Positions 52,267 through 61,855 are shown, counted from the first letter of the stretch. The stretch: DNA of 64,000 nucleotides from Saprospiraceae bacterium (GCA_013214355.1 JABSSL010000001.1:148404-212403); one strand, 5' to 3'. Numbers and translations: made by a program. Notes: generated from the letters alone by a model not told the origin.

Positions 52267-53400
52267 GTGAGTGAACAACTCCACCTTTTCTATGGATACT
52301 GGCAAATCGCCATTTGCAGTTTCGCCTTTCTTGCCTTGTTTTCCATCTGGCAGCACATTACAAAAGGTAATGACCAGGGGCAGCGAGACTTGGGGTTGTT
52401 CTGGCTGTCGGTAGCTATTTTAGTATGGGCTCTTTCCGGTGTACTAGAAGTCTATTATGCGGAAGGGTTAGCCGACGCAAATTTTGACTCTACCCAGTAC
52501 GAAGGCTTGAAAAGCATGCTTTCGATCTTCAATAGTGCCTTTATTCTTTTAGCACTCCCTCGTTTTCGGCACCTCCCCAAATTGATCCGCCCGGTGGTGC
52601 GTTCTGAATCTTGGCGCTGGTTAGTTATCTCCACTTTTAGTTTCTCCGTGGTTATCACATTATTGATGCTATCCGGCGTGATCATCCCCAAACGAATCAC
52701 GCTCATCTCTTCCGTTGACCTGATCTATGCCATCTTCACCTTATTCTTTCTCGGCCTGACGCTCTGGGCCTCCTTTGATAGGAGGGGATTAACCATACTG
52801 GCCTATTTGGCTGTCACTAGCATTGCTTTCACCTTAGCTGCACAGATTCTAAAGCTAGGCGATTCTGATTTTCTAAAAATCTTACTCAGTACCACCTTTA
52901 AAACCATTTTGATTGTTCTGTTCTTCGCCCTGGCCTTGAGTTGGGTGGAAGAATTGGGGAAGTCAGCTCGAAGGTTCACTCGAAATCTGGCCATACAGTT
53001 TTCTACTGGCCGTAACCATCAGAACCGCAGAGAGTACATTGCGCACCTCCAACTACCCGAAGCAGCAGATTGGCAACGAATCTATTTTACAGAAAAACCA
53101 TTTCTGCTTTTACATCGATTTGCGGAAAAACGCAAAAGGGAAGGAATCGAAGGAGGCTGGCTTGAAATCCAACCTAAGACAGCCGTGAAGAAGGACTATG
53201 ACATCAAAGATTACAATGAGATTGGACGTATACTTGATACGATTTGCACCAGCATCTCGAAATCGGATAGACTCCCTACGCTTAGCAAAAGTGACCTGAA
53301 AGAGATTTTATTCGAATATGGCAAGAGCCGACGCATCCGACTTCGGGTAAAAGCAGAACATATCGAACTCAACGCTCATCCACTCCCGGTAAGCTCCTAG
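52267..53400 (+). CDS. Multi-pass membrane protein of unknown function
   Basis: Start is GTG 52267, 3 bp after the transglycosylase stop. The 377-residue protein has about seven membrane segments (residues about 12-28, 45-60, 90-105, 130-150, 155-175, 185-200 and 212-230), then a soluble C-terminal domain (about 235-377: EAADWQRIYFTEKPFLLLHRFAEKRKREG, KSDLKEILFEYGKSRRIRLRVK). No motif or family is recognised. Its tight link with the transglycosylase suggests an envelope role. Confidence 0.75.
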   Translation: MSEQLHLFYGYWQIAICSFAFLALFSIWQHITKGNDQGQRDLGLFWLSVAILVWALSGVLEVYYAEGLADANFDSTQYEGLKSMLSIFNSAFILLALPRFRHLPKLIRPVVRSESWRWLVISTFSFSVVITLLMLSGVIIPKRITLISSVDLIYAIFTLFFLGLTLWASFDRRGLTILAYLAVTSIAFTLAAQILKLGDSDFLKILLSTTFKTILIVLFFALALSWVEELGKSARRFTRNLAIQFSTGRNHQNRREYIAHLQLPEAADWQRIYFTEKPFLLLHRFAEKRKREGIEGGWLEIQPKTAVKKDYDIKDYNEIGRILDTICTSISKSDRLPTLSKSDLKEILFEYGKSRRIRLRVKAEHIELNAHPLPVSS

Positions 53401-53443
53401 CACTCAAATCCATGCCCTTTCCCAGATAGTAGATTGGATTTTA

Positions 53444-53821
53444 TCAATACTTAATTACCAAGTAAAGACAGACAAAGAGTATTACTAAAGGTATTAAACT
53501 GATCAACTTATGTGAGATGGACGATGTGTTTTCAAATCTTTCTTCCCACGAACTATTGTCTGCTACCCACTTGAGTGAGCTACTCCCGCCTAAATTTAAA
53601 AGGCCAATTATCGCTACGCCTAATGGGCTCAATAAACTTCGAAAGTCTGTTAGGCCATTTTGGGCCACGATGAAAATTAAATCAAGCCCCCCCATTGCTA
53701 GGACTATGTAGCCTAAAATCTTGGGGATTTTATGGTTTCTGATTAGGAAGTTCTTACCAGAAAGGGCCGTGGTAATTTTCACCCTTTCAGGCCAATCTTG
53801 ATATTTAATATGTTCTTTCAT
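53444..53821 (-). CDS. Small membrane protein of unknown function
   Basis: The 125-residue protein has hydrophobic segments at about residues 32-50 (ILGYIVLAMGGLDLIFIV), 62-78 (LLSPLGVAIIGLLNLGG) and 107-124 (ISLIPLVILFVCLYLVI). The N-terminal 25 residues are basic and cytoplasmic. No motif is recognised. It is convergent with the multi-pass membrane protein gene. Confidence 0.6.
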   Translation of the reverse strand: MKEHIKYQDWPERVKITTALSGKNFLIRNHKIPKILGYIVLAMGGLDLIFIVAQNGLTDFRSLLSPLGVAIIGLLNLGGSSSLKWVADNSSWEERFENTSSISHKLISLIPLVILFVCLYLVIKY

Positions 53822-53994
53822 ACTTACCGTGGTTTTAGGTTTTGTCGCAGGATTTATAACTACTAATCCATCCTATTAAGAATAATTGTCTTCGAATACG
53901 TTAACTTTAATTCTTTCTTTTTGTTTAGGACAAAACCTTTTGAGAGGTATAAGTTACCCACTAAATCCAATCCAATGATTTGAAAGATACGGTA

Positions 53995-54348
53995 CTAATT
54001 CCTGCTTTTAAGTTTTCCATTTTTGTGATCTTTCTGTTGTTCTTCATCATTCAAGGTTTTGCTTTGCTCTGCTATCAGGTTTTCCAAACTTATTTTGATT
54101 AGATCTAGCATATACTCAACAAATCATGTACACAGACCTTCTTTGTCTGATATCGATAATACTGAGTAATACTCTTCTTGCTTATTCTGGATTTCCAATT
54201 CAATCGGTAAATATTCGAAAACTGGATTCTCTTGCATCAAGATGATCGTCTGCCATAGTCGTCCCATTCTACTATTTCCATCCATAAACGGATGTATGAA
54301 TTCCATCTCATAATGAAAAACACAGCTCTTTATGATCAAGTTAGCCAC
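53995..54348 (-). pseudogene. Broken Fic-family (AMPylase) gene remnant
   Basis: The frame reads VANLIIKSCVFHYEMEF then the Fic signature HPFMDGNSRMGRLWQ, then continues to EGLCT and an in-frame TGA (54124-54126). Beyond the TGA the same frame goes on as FVEYMLDLIKISLENLIAEQ and ends at 53995, as a Fic C-terminus would. The N-terminal half of a Fic protein is missing: the AraC gene's stop (54356) lies 8 bp away. It is therefore truncated at the 5' end and interrupted by a nonsense codon. Fic proteins transfer AMP to target hydroxyls; this one should be inactive. Confidence 0.8.
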
Positions 54349-54355
54349 AGTAAAC

Positions 54356-55270
54356 TTAATTCATATTTCTGTACTCGCTTGGACTATAACCTGTTTTGGA
54401 TTTGAAAAAATTACTAAAACGCTGTGGGTATTCAAACCCAAGAGAATAGCCTATTTCACTTATTTTACTACCTGACTTCAACAGAGTGCTTTTAGCTCGT
54501 TCTACAACAAAAAGATGTATATGTTCTTGAGCTGTCTTCCCTGTTTCCTTCTTTAACAGATCACTTAAATAATTTGCAGATAAGTTTAACTTCCTTGCCA
54601 TGTATTGCACATTAGGAACTCCTAACTCATTAACTACACCGGCTTGATAATAAGCTTTTAAAAGTCTTTCAAATTTTGAGATAATATCGGTATTCAAATT
54701 GGTGCGTGTGTAAAATTGGCGATCATAGAATCGATTACAGTAATCTAATAATAGTTCAATATTGGATATTATCAGGTTCTGACTGTGTTTATCCAAATTT
54801 TGGCTGTACTCCTTTACTATTTTATCCAATAATTGTTCAAGCGTTTTTAATTCATCCTCTGAAAGGTGCAGTGCTTCGTTGACATCGTAATGAAAAAATG
54901 AATAGCTATCAATTTTATCTGAAAGTGTTGATTTTCGAATTAAATCGGGATGAAAAGCTAATGTCCAACCTTCATCGGCTTCATTCGTTGTGGGCATCTG
55001 TCCCTCAAACGTAGATACTTGACCAGGAGAGGTGAATACTAAAGTGCCTTCTTCATAATCATAGGAATTTTTACCGTAGAATAAATTTCCACAACCAAGT
55101 CGCTTGAGAGTAACTTGATATAGATTATTGATGATTTTCACACCAGTGAAATCCATTTCGGTGTTAAAGTCTTTCGTTTGGACTACTGAAACTAAAGGAT
55201 GTTTTGGTTTCGGTAGTCCCATTGCTTTATGTGCCTGACTGATAGAATCTATTGAAAACTCTTGCATCAT
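54356..55270 (-). CDS. AraC-family transcriptional regulator
   Basis: The 304-residue protein has an N-terminal cupin-like sensing region (about 20-140: FGKNSYDYEEGTLVFTSPGQVSTFE-like) and a C-terminal AraC HTH (about 210-302: VPNVQYMARKLNLSANYLSDLLKKETGKTAQEHIHLFVVERAKSTLL, KISEIGYSLGFEYPQRFSNFFKSKTGYSPSEYRN). It lies 7 bp downstream of the DJ-1 gene, so it likely controls that enzyme. Base composition is more AT-rich than flanking genes, suggesting recent transfer. Confidence 0.92.
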   Translation of the reverse strand: MMQEFSIDSISQAHKAMGLPKPKHPLVSVVQTKDFNTEMDFTGVKIINNLYQVTLKRLGCGNLFYGKNSYDYEEGTLVFTSPGQVSTFEGQMPTTNEADEGWTLAFHPDLIRKSTLSDKIDSYSFFHYDVNEALHLSEDELKTLEQLLDKIVKEYSQNLDKHSQNLIISNIELLLDYCNRFYDRQFYTRTNLNTDIISKFERLLKAYYQAGVVNELGVPNVQYMARKLNLSANYLSDLLKKETGKTAQEHIHLFVVERAKSTLLKSGSKISEIGYSLGFEYPQRFSNFFKSKTGYSPSEYRNMN

Positions 55271-55277
55271 GAATTTT

Positions 55278-56144
55278 TTACATCAGTTCTTCAAACAGTG
55301 CTTCAACAATGATTTTACCCAACTCATCGCAAGCTTTGGGACTATCGCCTGAAATAAGCTTTCTATCTACATGTGTAGCACCTGTGATTTTTTCGTTGAT
55401 AACCGTGATTCCTTGTTTTTCTAACTCCTCGCACTGAAACCAAGTAAGTTGCCCAGGCAGGTAACCTATTGAAGGAGATTGCTTGTCAAACTTATCAGGA
55501 AAAGCTACCATTTTGTATCCTTTGTAAGGATTAGGTTCATCATTGTTTTTTGCAGTTGCAATCATTGCGGCAGGACCATGGCACACTGCAACCAGGTATC
55601 TATTTGATGCTTCTATCCAACGAAGCAACTTGCCCACATTTTCATCATCTGGAAGCCCTACCATAGAGCCATGACCACCCGGAAGAAAAAGAGCAATATA
55701 ATCTGAGTCTTGATTTAACTGGTTGTTTTCTACAAGATTTTTGAGTGAAAGTGGATTATCAAACTTAGCTTGATTTACGCTTCTGAATTTTAAAACAGCA
55801 TTATCCTTGTGTGGAACAGACCACTCCTCTAAAATTGCTGGCTTACCAGTGGGTGTTACTACTTCAAAGTCAAACCCTGCATTGATCAGATGCATCAAAG
55901 GTACCATGGTTTCTTGAACGTTATTTCCGGTAGAAAAGTCTTTCCCATTAGCCATGGTGAAGTAGCGTTCTTCAGTACAAAGCACTAATACTTTCTTTCT
56001 TCCAGTATATTTTTTCCCTCCAAAGTCTGTAGCCTTATAGCCGCTTACTTTATCCACTCCAAGCATTCTGCCCATTGGAGATGGAATATATCCTGAGCCA
56101 TTTTTTTCTTTTGTGGGGGCAATTCCGAATATTCTTTTAATCAT
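55278..56144 (-). CDS. DJ-1/PfpI-family protein (Hsp31/HchA-like)
   Basis: The 288-residue protein has the HchA-like pattern: a long N-terminal extension (SGYIPSPMGRMLGVDKVSG), a FLPGGHGSMVGLPDDENVGKLLRWIEASNRYL stretch and the nucleophile elbow VAVCHGPAAMIATAK. A Glu two strands before (catalytic site) is present as DFEVVTPTGKPAILEEW. Family members act as glyoxalase III, deglycase or holding chaperone; which applies is uncertain. It is upstream of and coupled with the AraC gene. Confidence 0.9.
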   Translation of the reverse strand: MIKRIFGIAPTKEKNGSGYIPSPMGRMLGVDKVSGYKATDFGGKKYTGRKKVLVLCTEERYFTMANGKDFSTGNNVQETMVPLMHLINAGFDFEVVTPTGKPAILEEWSVPHKDNAVLKFRSVNQAKFDNPLSLKNLVENNQLNQDSDYIALFLPGGHGSMVGLPDDENVGKLLRWIEASNRYLVAVCHGPAAMIATAKNNDEPNPYKGYKMVAFPDKFDKQSPSIGYLPGQLTWFQCEELEKQGITVINEKITGATHVDRKLISGDSPKACDELGKIIVEALFEELM

Positions 56145-56428
56145 GTTTATCGCATTTTTAGTGATAACACAAAGGTCTATAGAATATCACGAGATGATTT
56201 AATCATATCTCGGAAATGCTAAATGAAATCACAGAAGTTTTAAGGTGGCACTTTCTATTGTGTCTAACTAGTATATATCTGTAGAATTCAGCCTACTGAC
56301 ACGATCTTGTCAGTAAAACTCTTACTGACAAAAAAACAGATTCCCGCTGAAATCATAATCTCATCCAGGTCTTTCCCGCCGATACTTGTGGCATTTACAA
56401 CAAGCCAGCATAAGGCTATAAAAACCAA
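56145..56428. other. Divergent intergenic region
   Basis: The 284 bp carry promoters for the DJ-1/AraC pair and the symporter. An inverted repeat CTTGTCAGTAAAACTCTTACTGACAA lies at about 56312, able to form a TTGTCAGTAA/TTACTGACAA hairpin. No gene is seen. Confidence 0.4.
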
Positions 56429-58084
56429 GTGATGAACATCGTAGAATTTCAGCAGATGATCAATCCCTTTTTGTATCCGATTTTGATCGTGATGCTTTTG
56501 GGAACGGGACTTTTCCTAACGATTCGTTTAGGATTTATTCAATTTCGTAGACTTGGCCATGGTATTCGGGTGGCCATGGGGCATTATGACGACCCCGATG
56601 ATCCAGGTGATGTATCCCATTTTCAAGCCTTGACTACCGCTCTATCTGCCACCGTAGGCATTGGAAATATTGCCGGAGTAGCCATTGCTATTCACTTTGG
56701 TGGGCCCGGAGCCATCTTCTGGATGTGGGTGACGGCCTTAGTCGGTATGGCCACTAAGTATTCGGAGGTTACCTTAGCTCAACAGTACCGGGAAGTGACG
56801 CCAGCTGCAGGAGGAGCAAAAGGCAGTGTAGCGGGTGGACCGATGTATTATATTGAAAAAGGACTGGGCAAGAAGTGGAAGCCCATGGCCGCTTTTGTGG
56901 CCTTTGGCATTATGCTCACCGCTTTCCTATCGGGCAATGCCATTCAAGCCAATTCCATCGCCGACCTAATGAATAGTGAATTTGATATTCCGATGTGGTT
57001 AAGCGGTGCGGTTACTGCTGCCGTGGTAGGTCTGGTCATTTTGGGAGGTATCCAGCGCATTGGGAAGGTGACCAGTATCATCGCCCCCTTCATGGCTTTG
57101 CTATACGTGGCAGGCGGTCTAATGGTTTTAGGGATTAATGCCGACATGGTCTGGCCCTCATTCAAATCCATTTTTGTGGAAGCTTTCAATCCAACGGCCG
57201 GTATTGCAGGAACAGGAGCTGGCATCTTTGTACAAACGCTGTTATGGGGCGTGCGTCGGGGGCTGTTTTCAAATGAAGCCGGACAGGGTTCTGCACCGAT
57301 TGCACACTCGGCAGCCAAAACCAAGTACCCTTCTTCGGAGGGAGTAGTGGCTTTGCTTGAGCCTTTCATTGACACGATCGTCATCTGTACGATTACGGCT
57401 TTGGTTGTACTTTCAGCCGGTGTCTGGAAAGAAACCACCCCGACCACTTTACGCTTGAATAGTGGTGATGTCACTTACGTAGAAGCTGAGGCAGAAATCT
57501 ACCGGGCCTTTAGTCCTTCAGATGGGGATGTGATTGAAGTATTAGCAGGAAAACCAAATGCCACCAAGGATCAGCCCTTACTTTTGGCATGGCATGAAGT
57601 TCCAGTGGAAGTATTCTATACAGACGAGGGACATACGCAGCTTTTTGTAGGAAAGATTTTCCCAGATCAGCAATTGGCAATAGCCTCCGATGGTACTTCC
57701 TACGATACGCTGTACGGAGATGCGATGGAGAATGCCGCTCCACTTACCCAACTCGCTTACACTAAATCCTTAGGGCATTGGGGGACTGGCATCGTATTGC
57801 TATGTGTTATTCTCTTCGGAATTTCTACCTCCATATCCTGGAGTTACTATGGAGATCGCTGTGTCAATTATCTATTCGGTGAAAAATCTATCCTTCCCTA
57901 TAAAGCCATCTACGTCATTATGCACTTCATTGGTGCCGTGACCTCTCTGAACACTATTTGGGGACTCGGGGATACGGTTTTAGCCTTTATCACCATTCCA
58001 AATGTCTTAGCCTTACTGCTACTTTCTGGAGTGGTAAAAAAATTGACAGACGATTACTTTGCGAAGATCAAAGAGGAAGCTTAG
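56429..58084 (+). CDS. Alanine/sodium symporter (AGCS family)
   Basis: The 551-residue inner-membrane transporter takes up alanine or glycine with Na+ or H+. AGCS signs are the N-terminal TGLFLTIRLGFIQFRRLGHGIRV-like start, FQALTTALSATVGIGNIAGVAIAI, GGPGAIFWMWVTALVGMATKYSEV, GGPMYYIEKGLG, RRGLFSNEAGQGSAPIAHSAA and SWSYYGDRC. An extra-membrane insert (about 340-430) enlarges it beyond the usual 450-490 residues. It is monocistronic; a 13-bp-stem hairpin follows at 58122. Confidence 0.93.
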   Translation: MMNIVEFQQMINPFLYPILIVMLLGTGLFLTIRLGFIQFRRLGHGIRVAMGHYDDPDDPGDVSHFQALTTALSATVGIGNIAGVAIAIHFGGPGAIFWMWVTALVGMATKYSEVTLAQQYREVTPAAGGAKGSVAGGPMYYIEKGLGKKWKPMAAFVAFGIMLTAFLSGNAIQANSIADLMNSEFDIPMWLSGAVTAAVVGLVILGGIQRIGKVTSIIAPFMALLYVAGGLMVLGINADMVWPSFKSIFVEAFNPTAGIAGTGAGIFVQTLLWGVRRGLFSNEAGQGSAPIAHSAAKTKYPSSEGVVALLEPFIDTIVICTITALVVLSAGVWKETTPTTLRLNSGDVTYVEAEAEIYRAFSPSDGDVIEVLAGKPNATKDQPLLLAWHEVPVEVFYTDEGHTQLFVGKIFPDQQLAIASDGTSYDTLYGDAMENAAPLTQLAYTKSLGHWGTGIVLLCVILFGISTSISWSYYGDRCVNYLFGEKSILPYKAIYVIMHFIGAVTSLNTIWGLGDTVLAFITIPNVLALLLLSGVVKKLTDDYFAKIKEEA

Positions 58085-58121
58085 GGAAAGAGATTCCGAT
58101 TGTTAGTTTAAATAGAGGTAC

Positions 58122-58151
58122 GATGGTGGAACCGAAATCGGTTCCACCATC
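58122..58151 (+). terminator. Strong hairpin after the AGCS gene
   Basis: GATGGTGGAACCG (58122-58134) and CGGTTCCACCATC (58139-58151) form a perfect 13-bp stem with loop AAAT, 38 bp past the symporter stop. No U-run follows, so factor-dependent action or mRNA 3' protection is as likely as intrinsic termination. Confidence 0.7.
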
Positions 58152-58275
58152 CCCTGAAACTATGCTAGGATTTCTAAAAAAACACTCACTTTAGCGGATA
58201 TACTTGACCCTAGGAAATGGGAGATTCCCAATCCTGGTTTTTAGACCGGTTTCAGCGCATAAGCTTTCGATCGTT

Positions 58276-58366
58276 CCCGTGTGAGTAGACAATCAAAATG
58301 AAATTCAAGGCTTCACTTACACTATTCTCGCACTGGGCTTTCATCTCATTTTTGATTGTCCACGGG
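58276..58366. repeat. About 91-bp imperfect palindromic repeat, copy C
   Basis: Ends CCCGTG (58276-58281) and CACGGG (58361-58366) are complementary. AGACAATCAAAATGAAAT pairs almost perfectly with ATCTCATTTTTGATTGTC. Between copies B and C the arms are nearly identical (GACAATCAAAA, TGAAATTCAA and TCATCTCATTTT shared), while the loops differ. It is intergenic, downstream of the AGCS symporter gene. No coding frame is present. Confidence 0.85.
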
Positions 58367-58666
58367 CTGTCTTGAATAAGGAAAACATTTGGTGTCCTGG
58401 GACCATGATGACTAAGAACGATAAAACTGGATTACTTTATTTACATGCAGAAGCCATTAGTATGATTTACGAGGGCAAGTTGCAGGAATTTATGGTGAGC
58501 AATTCCCACTATTGTTGCAAAAAGGTTCATTATTGTCTCAATTGCTAGAATCGGTCACTCCTCACCTGTCACCCGCTATTTTTTCCTTAGTTTTGGGTAT
58601 TACCATAGCAGATGTTGCGGTACTCTTTACTCACTCATCAGATCGATCTCAGTCTAAGCAATAGAT
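58367..58666 (+). other. Possible decayed small gene upstream of the aminopeptidase
   Basis: Two overlapping frames suggest a broken small gene. From an ATG near 58409 a 47-codon frame (TKNDKTGLLYLHAEAISMI) stops at TAG. In another frame a 58-codon stretch without a start (GIYGEQFPLLLQKGSLLSQ, then PAIFSLVLGITIADVAVLF) runs to TAG just before ATG 58667. A single indel would join them. Neither matches a family I know. The region also holds the aminopeptidase promoter. Confidence 0.25.
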
Positions 58667-61234
58667 ATGAACACTCTTCTACGCCTTCCTCTTCTTCTCT
58701 TAAGTTTCGCAGCCATGACCAATTGTGAAAGCCCGCCTCCAAGAGACACAAATCTTGAAGCGGGAGTCTCCCTAGCCTTGGCACAAGCCCGTGCCCAGGA
58801 AATTCAGGACGTTAGGTACAATTTGTTCTTCAACATACCAGCCGAACTTGATGCCTCTATTCCTGCCAGCATGGAAGTGAAATTCTCATTAGAAACGGTG
58901 GTTAACGATCTAATCTTGGATTTCCGGGCAGATAGCAGCCAGGTCATTGGCGTACAACAGGGAGGGGAAACCATTGACTTCCGATTTGAGCAAGAGCATT
59001 TGATCCTACCTAAGCGCTACCTTTCGGCAGGCGAAAACAGTTTTCAGATCAAGTTCATAGCTGGCGATCAATCCTTGAATAGGAGTGAGGAATATCTCTA
59101 CACCCTATTCGTTCCTGAACGGGCAGCAACAGCCTTTCCCTGTTTCGACCAACCGGATATCAAGGCTAAGTATACCTTAAGCTTAGAACTACCTGCGGAT
59201 TGGGTCGCAGTAGCCAATGGCTCGCTCTTGGAAAAGAAAGATCGTACAGATCGAGTTGTCTACCGTTTTCGCGAAAGCGCCCCCATCAGCACCTATCTCT
59301 TTGCCTTCGGGGCGGGGAAGCTCCGACAAGAAACTCGAACGCGTGATGGCCGAGAAATGACCCTATTTTTCCGGGAAACGGATGATCAGAAAGTAGCCGC
59401 CAATGTTGAGGTCGTCTTTGATCTTCATGCTACCGCCCTCAAATGGCTGGAAGACTATACGGGCATCCCCTACCCTTTCGAGAAGTTTGATTTCGCCCTA
59501 TTTCCTACCTTCCAGTACGGTGGGATGGAACATGTCGGCTCTATCTTCTATCGGGAATCCAGTCTATTCCTAGATGAAACCGCCACGGAAACGCAGAAAT
59601 TGAGTCGGGCCAGTTTGATTGCTCATGAAACGGCCCATATGTGGTTTGGAGATTTAGTGACTATGGAGTGGTTCAATGATGTATGGCTGAAGGAGGTATT
59701 TGCCAACTTCATGGCGGCCAAGATCGTCAACCCCAGCTTTCCAGAGATCAATCACGACCTACGTTTCCTATTGGCTCATCAACCGGCTGCCTACGGAGAA
59801 GATAGATCTGAAGGGACGCACCCCATTCAACAAAAGCTAGAAAACCTAAAAGATGCTGGGACACTCTATGGCCGTATCATCTATCAGAAGGCACCCGTGG
59901 TCATGCGCCAATTGGAAACCTTACTCGGAGAAGAACAACTTCGAGAGGGGCTTCGGGAGTACTTGAAAGTATTCTCTTTTGGCAATGCTACCTGGGATGA
60001 CCTGATTGGCATTTTGGATAAACGAACTGAAATAGACTTGGCCAATTGGAGTCAAGTTTGGGTAAAAGAAGCAGGCATGCCTCAGTTCACTTCCCGCTTA
60101 GAGGGGCAAAATCTTGTCATTGACCAAAAACCACAGGCTGAGAGTGGGCGTTTCTGGACAGAGCAAACAGATCTGATCCTCTTCGAGAAGACAGGACCTA
60201 ATAAAATCCCAATACAAATTGAAGGACAAGCACAAACCAGCATCACGCTTGCGGAAGAGATTCCCGAGGGTACCCCCTATATCCTGAACGGGTCGCCCAT
60301 GAGTTATGGCTATTTCCCCTTGGAAAGTGGTATTCAAAGCTATTTGTTGGAAAACAGCAAGGATCTAGCCGATCCATTATTGAGAGGTGCGACAAGGATG
60401 GCCCTATATGAATCCTGTTTGCGTGGGGAGCTTAGCCCTAATGCACTATTCAGCAGTTTGCTCGAAGCAGTACCCTTAGAATCAGAACCACTCAATCGGC
60501 GAAACTTACTCGGAAACCTCCGAACCTTATATTGGCGGTTCTTGGATGCGGCGGAACGCAGCGAGGTAAACCCCAAGTTGGAGGGCTTACTCTGGCAGCA
60601 ATTGCAAGAAAACCAAGATATCTCTGCAAAATCCGCCTACTTCCAAGCCTTCGTCAACATTGCCCAAACCAATACCGCTACGGATCAATTATACGCCGTA
60701 TGGTCAGGCGAGCAGCCGGTTGAAGGGCTTCCGCTTTCTGAGAGCCAATTGACCAATCTCGCTTGTGAATTGGCATTGAGGCTTCCAGCGCAAGCTGATC
60801 AAATCCTAGATCAACAGTACGCCGCCATCAAGAATCCGGATCGTCAAAAACGTTTAGCTTTCATTCGGCCAGCTTTATCAGCTGAAGTAGGGGTACGAGA
60901 TCAGTTCTTCGAAAGCTTAAAGGAAGCGGAAAATCGCCATTATGAGCCCTGGGTAGGGAGTGCCCTCAATTATCTGCATCACCCCTTGCGGGCCAAAGAA
61001 GCAGAGAAGTACATCCTGCCAAGTTTAGCGTTAATGGAAGAAATACAAGTGACCGGTGATATCTTCTTTCCACGCCGTTGGGTCACTGCTACCTTAAGTG
61101 GACATCAAAGTACCAGCTCCGCAAGAATCGTCAGAGACTTCCTAGCAGAACGTCCCGATTATCCCTACCGCCTGAAGAATAAGATATTAATGGGGGCTGA
61201 CTTACTCTTTAGAGCGGAAAAGGGGCTAGACTAG
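58667..61234 (+). CDS. M1-family aminopeptidase, putative lipoprotein
   Basis: The 855-residue protein begins with a signal segment (LLLLSFAAMTNCESPPP); the cysteine at residue 20 is a candidate lipidation site although the -1 residue is Asn. The M1 catalytic core is complete: FQYGGMEHVGSIFYRESSLFL (exopeptidase GGMEH), zinc site HETAH with Glu 18 residues later in WLKEVFANF, and a downstream Tyr region YGRIIYQKAPVVM. A helical ERAP-like C-terminal domain follows. It releases N-terminal residues from peptides at the cell surface or periplasm. Confidence 0.93.
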   Translation: MNTLLRLPLLLLSFAAMTNCESPPPRDTNLEAGVSLALAQARAQEIQDVRYNLFFNIPAELDASIPASMEVKFSLETVVNDLILDFRADSSQVIGVQQGGETIDFRFEQEHLILPKRYLSAGENSFQIKFIAGDQSLNRSEEYLYTLFVPERAATAFPCFDQPDIKAKYTLSLELPADWVAVANGSLLEKKDRTDRVVYRFRESAPISTYLFAFGAGKLRQETRTRDGREMTLFFRETDDQKVAANVEVVFDLHATALKWLEDYTGIPYPFEKFDFALFPTFQYGGMEHVGSIFYRESSLFLDETATETQKLSRASLIAHETAHMWFGDLVTMEWFNDVWLKEVFANFMAAKIVNPSFPEINHDLRFLLAHQPAAYGEDRSEGTHPIQQKLENLKDAGTLYGRIIYQKAPVVMRQLETLLGEEQLREGLREYLKVFSFGNATWDDLIGILDKRTEIDLANWSQVWVKEAGMPQFTSRLEGQNLVIDQKPQAESGRFWTEQTDLILFEKTGPNKIPIQIEGQAQTSITLAEEIPEGTPYILNGSPMSYGYFPLESGIQSYLLENSKDLADPLLRGATRMALYESCLRGELSPNALFSSLLEAVPLESEPLNRRNLLGNLRTLYWRFLDAAERSEVNPKLEGLLWQQLQENQDISAKSAYFQAFVNIAQTNTATDQLYAVWSGEQPVEGLPLSESQLTNLACELALRLPAQADQILDQQYAAIKNPDRQKRLAFIRPALSAEVGVRDQFFESLKEAENRHYEPWVGSALNYLHHPLRAKEAEKYILPSLALMEEIQVTGDIFFPRRWVTATLSGHQSTSSARIVRDFLAERPDYPYRLKNKILMGADLLFRAEKGLD

Positions 61235-61848
61235 TCTCGTAATTTCTGTATAGCTGCACGAACAGCAGATGCTGTTTGTAAGCCTTGTAGTCGATCGAAT
61301 AGATAAGGCCAGGTAATTGCCTCAAAAGCGGGTAGGAAATCTTCCCCGCTTTTTTTCTGGCGATAGATAAAGGTACTATACACTGAGCGCCGATGGGGGA
61401 CATTCTCCAAGAGACTACCATCCTCAGTCACTAGATCTTTATAATCCTTTACACTCGCTTTCTTGATAAAGAGTAGTTCTTTGTCTCCGTTGCCATCAAT
61501 GTCTTCAAAAAAGACTGTAATTACCTGCTCCGGCTCACCTCCACCAGTAAATAGGATTCTATCTATCAAAACGGTTTGATATTGATGCTTTCCTTGGGGT
61601 AGAAAAACGCAGGCTTGCATCATTCCGTTAGAGGTGAATTTGGCTGGAATGAAACAGAGGATCTTTTGTCCCTTTCGGGTATCTCCCCAAGCATATTCAA
61701 TAATAGGATGCAGCTCAAGAATAGCCTGCTGCTGCTCTACATGAAATTGCCTTAAGACGAAATCCTTTGCAGACTCATCTACCTTTCGTTCAAGTAGTGA
61801 TCCCTGCAGCGATATAAGACAAAATAGATAGGCATATAGCTGACTCAT
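61231..61848 (-). CDS. Secreted protein of unknown function
   Basis: The 205-residue protein has a short signal peptide (LYAYLFCLISLQGSLL). The mature part has strands around KILCFIPAKFTSNGMMQACVF and EQVITVFFEDIDGNGDKELLFIKKAS; the DIDGNGDKE stretch is an FG-GAP/EF-like calcium loop. I recognise no family. The stop overlaps the aminopeptidase stop (CTAG), and the start lies 7 bp after a T9SS-type protein gene, suggesting co-transcription with it. Confidence 0.75.
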   Translation of the reverse strand: MSQLYAYLFCLISLQGSLLERKVDESAKDFVLRQFHVEQQQAILELHPIIEYAWGDTRKGQKILCFIPAKFTSNGMMQACVFLPQGKHQYQTVLIDRILFTGGGEPEQVITVFFEDIDGNGDKELLFIKKASVKDYKDLVTEDGSLLENVPHRRSVYSTFIYRQKKSGEDFLPAFEAITWPYLFDRLQGLQTASAVRAAIQKLRD

Positions 61849-61855
61849 AGCTGGT

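Noticed and set aside
53838-53937. Inverted repeat GGTTTTGTC / GACAAAACC
   Set aside because: Arms are 9 bp and 82 bp apart with no transposase, duplication or inner pairing.
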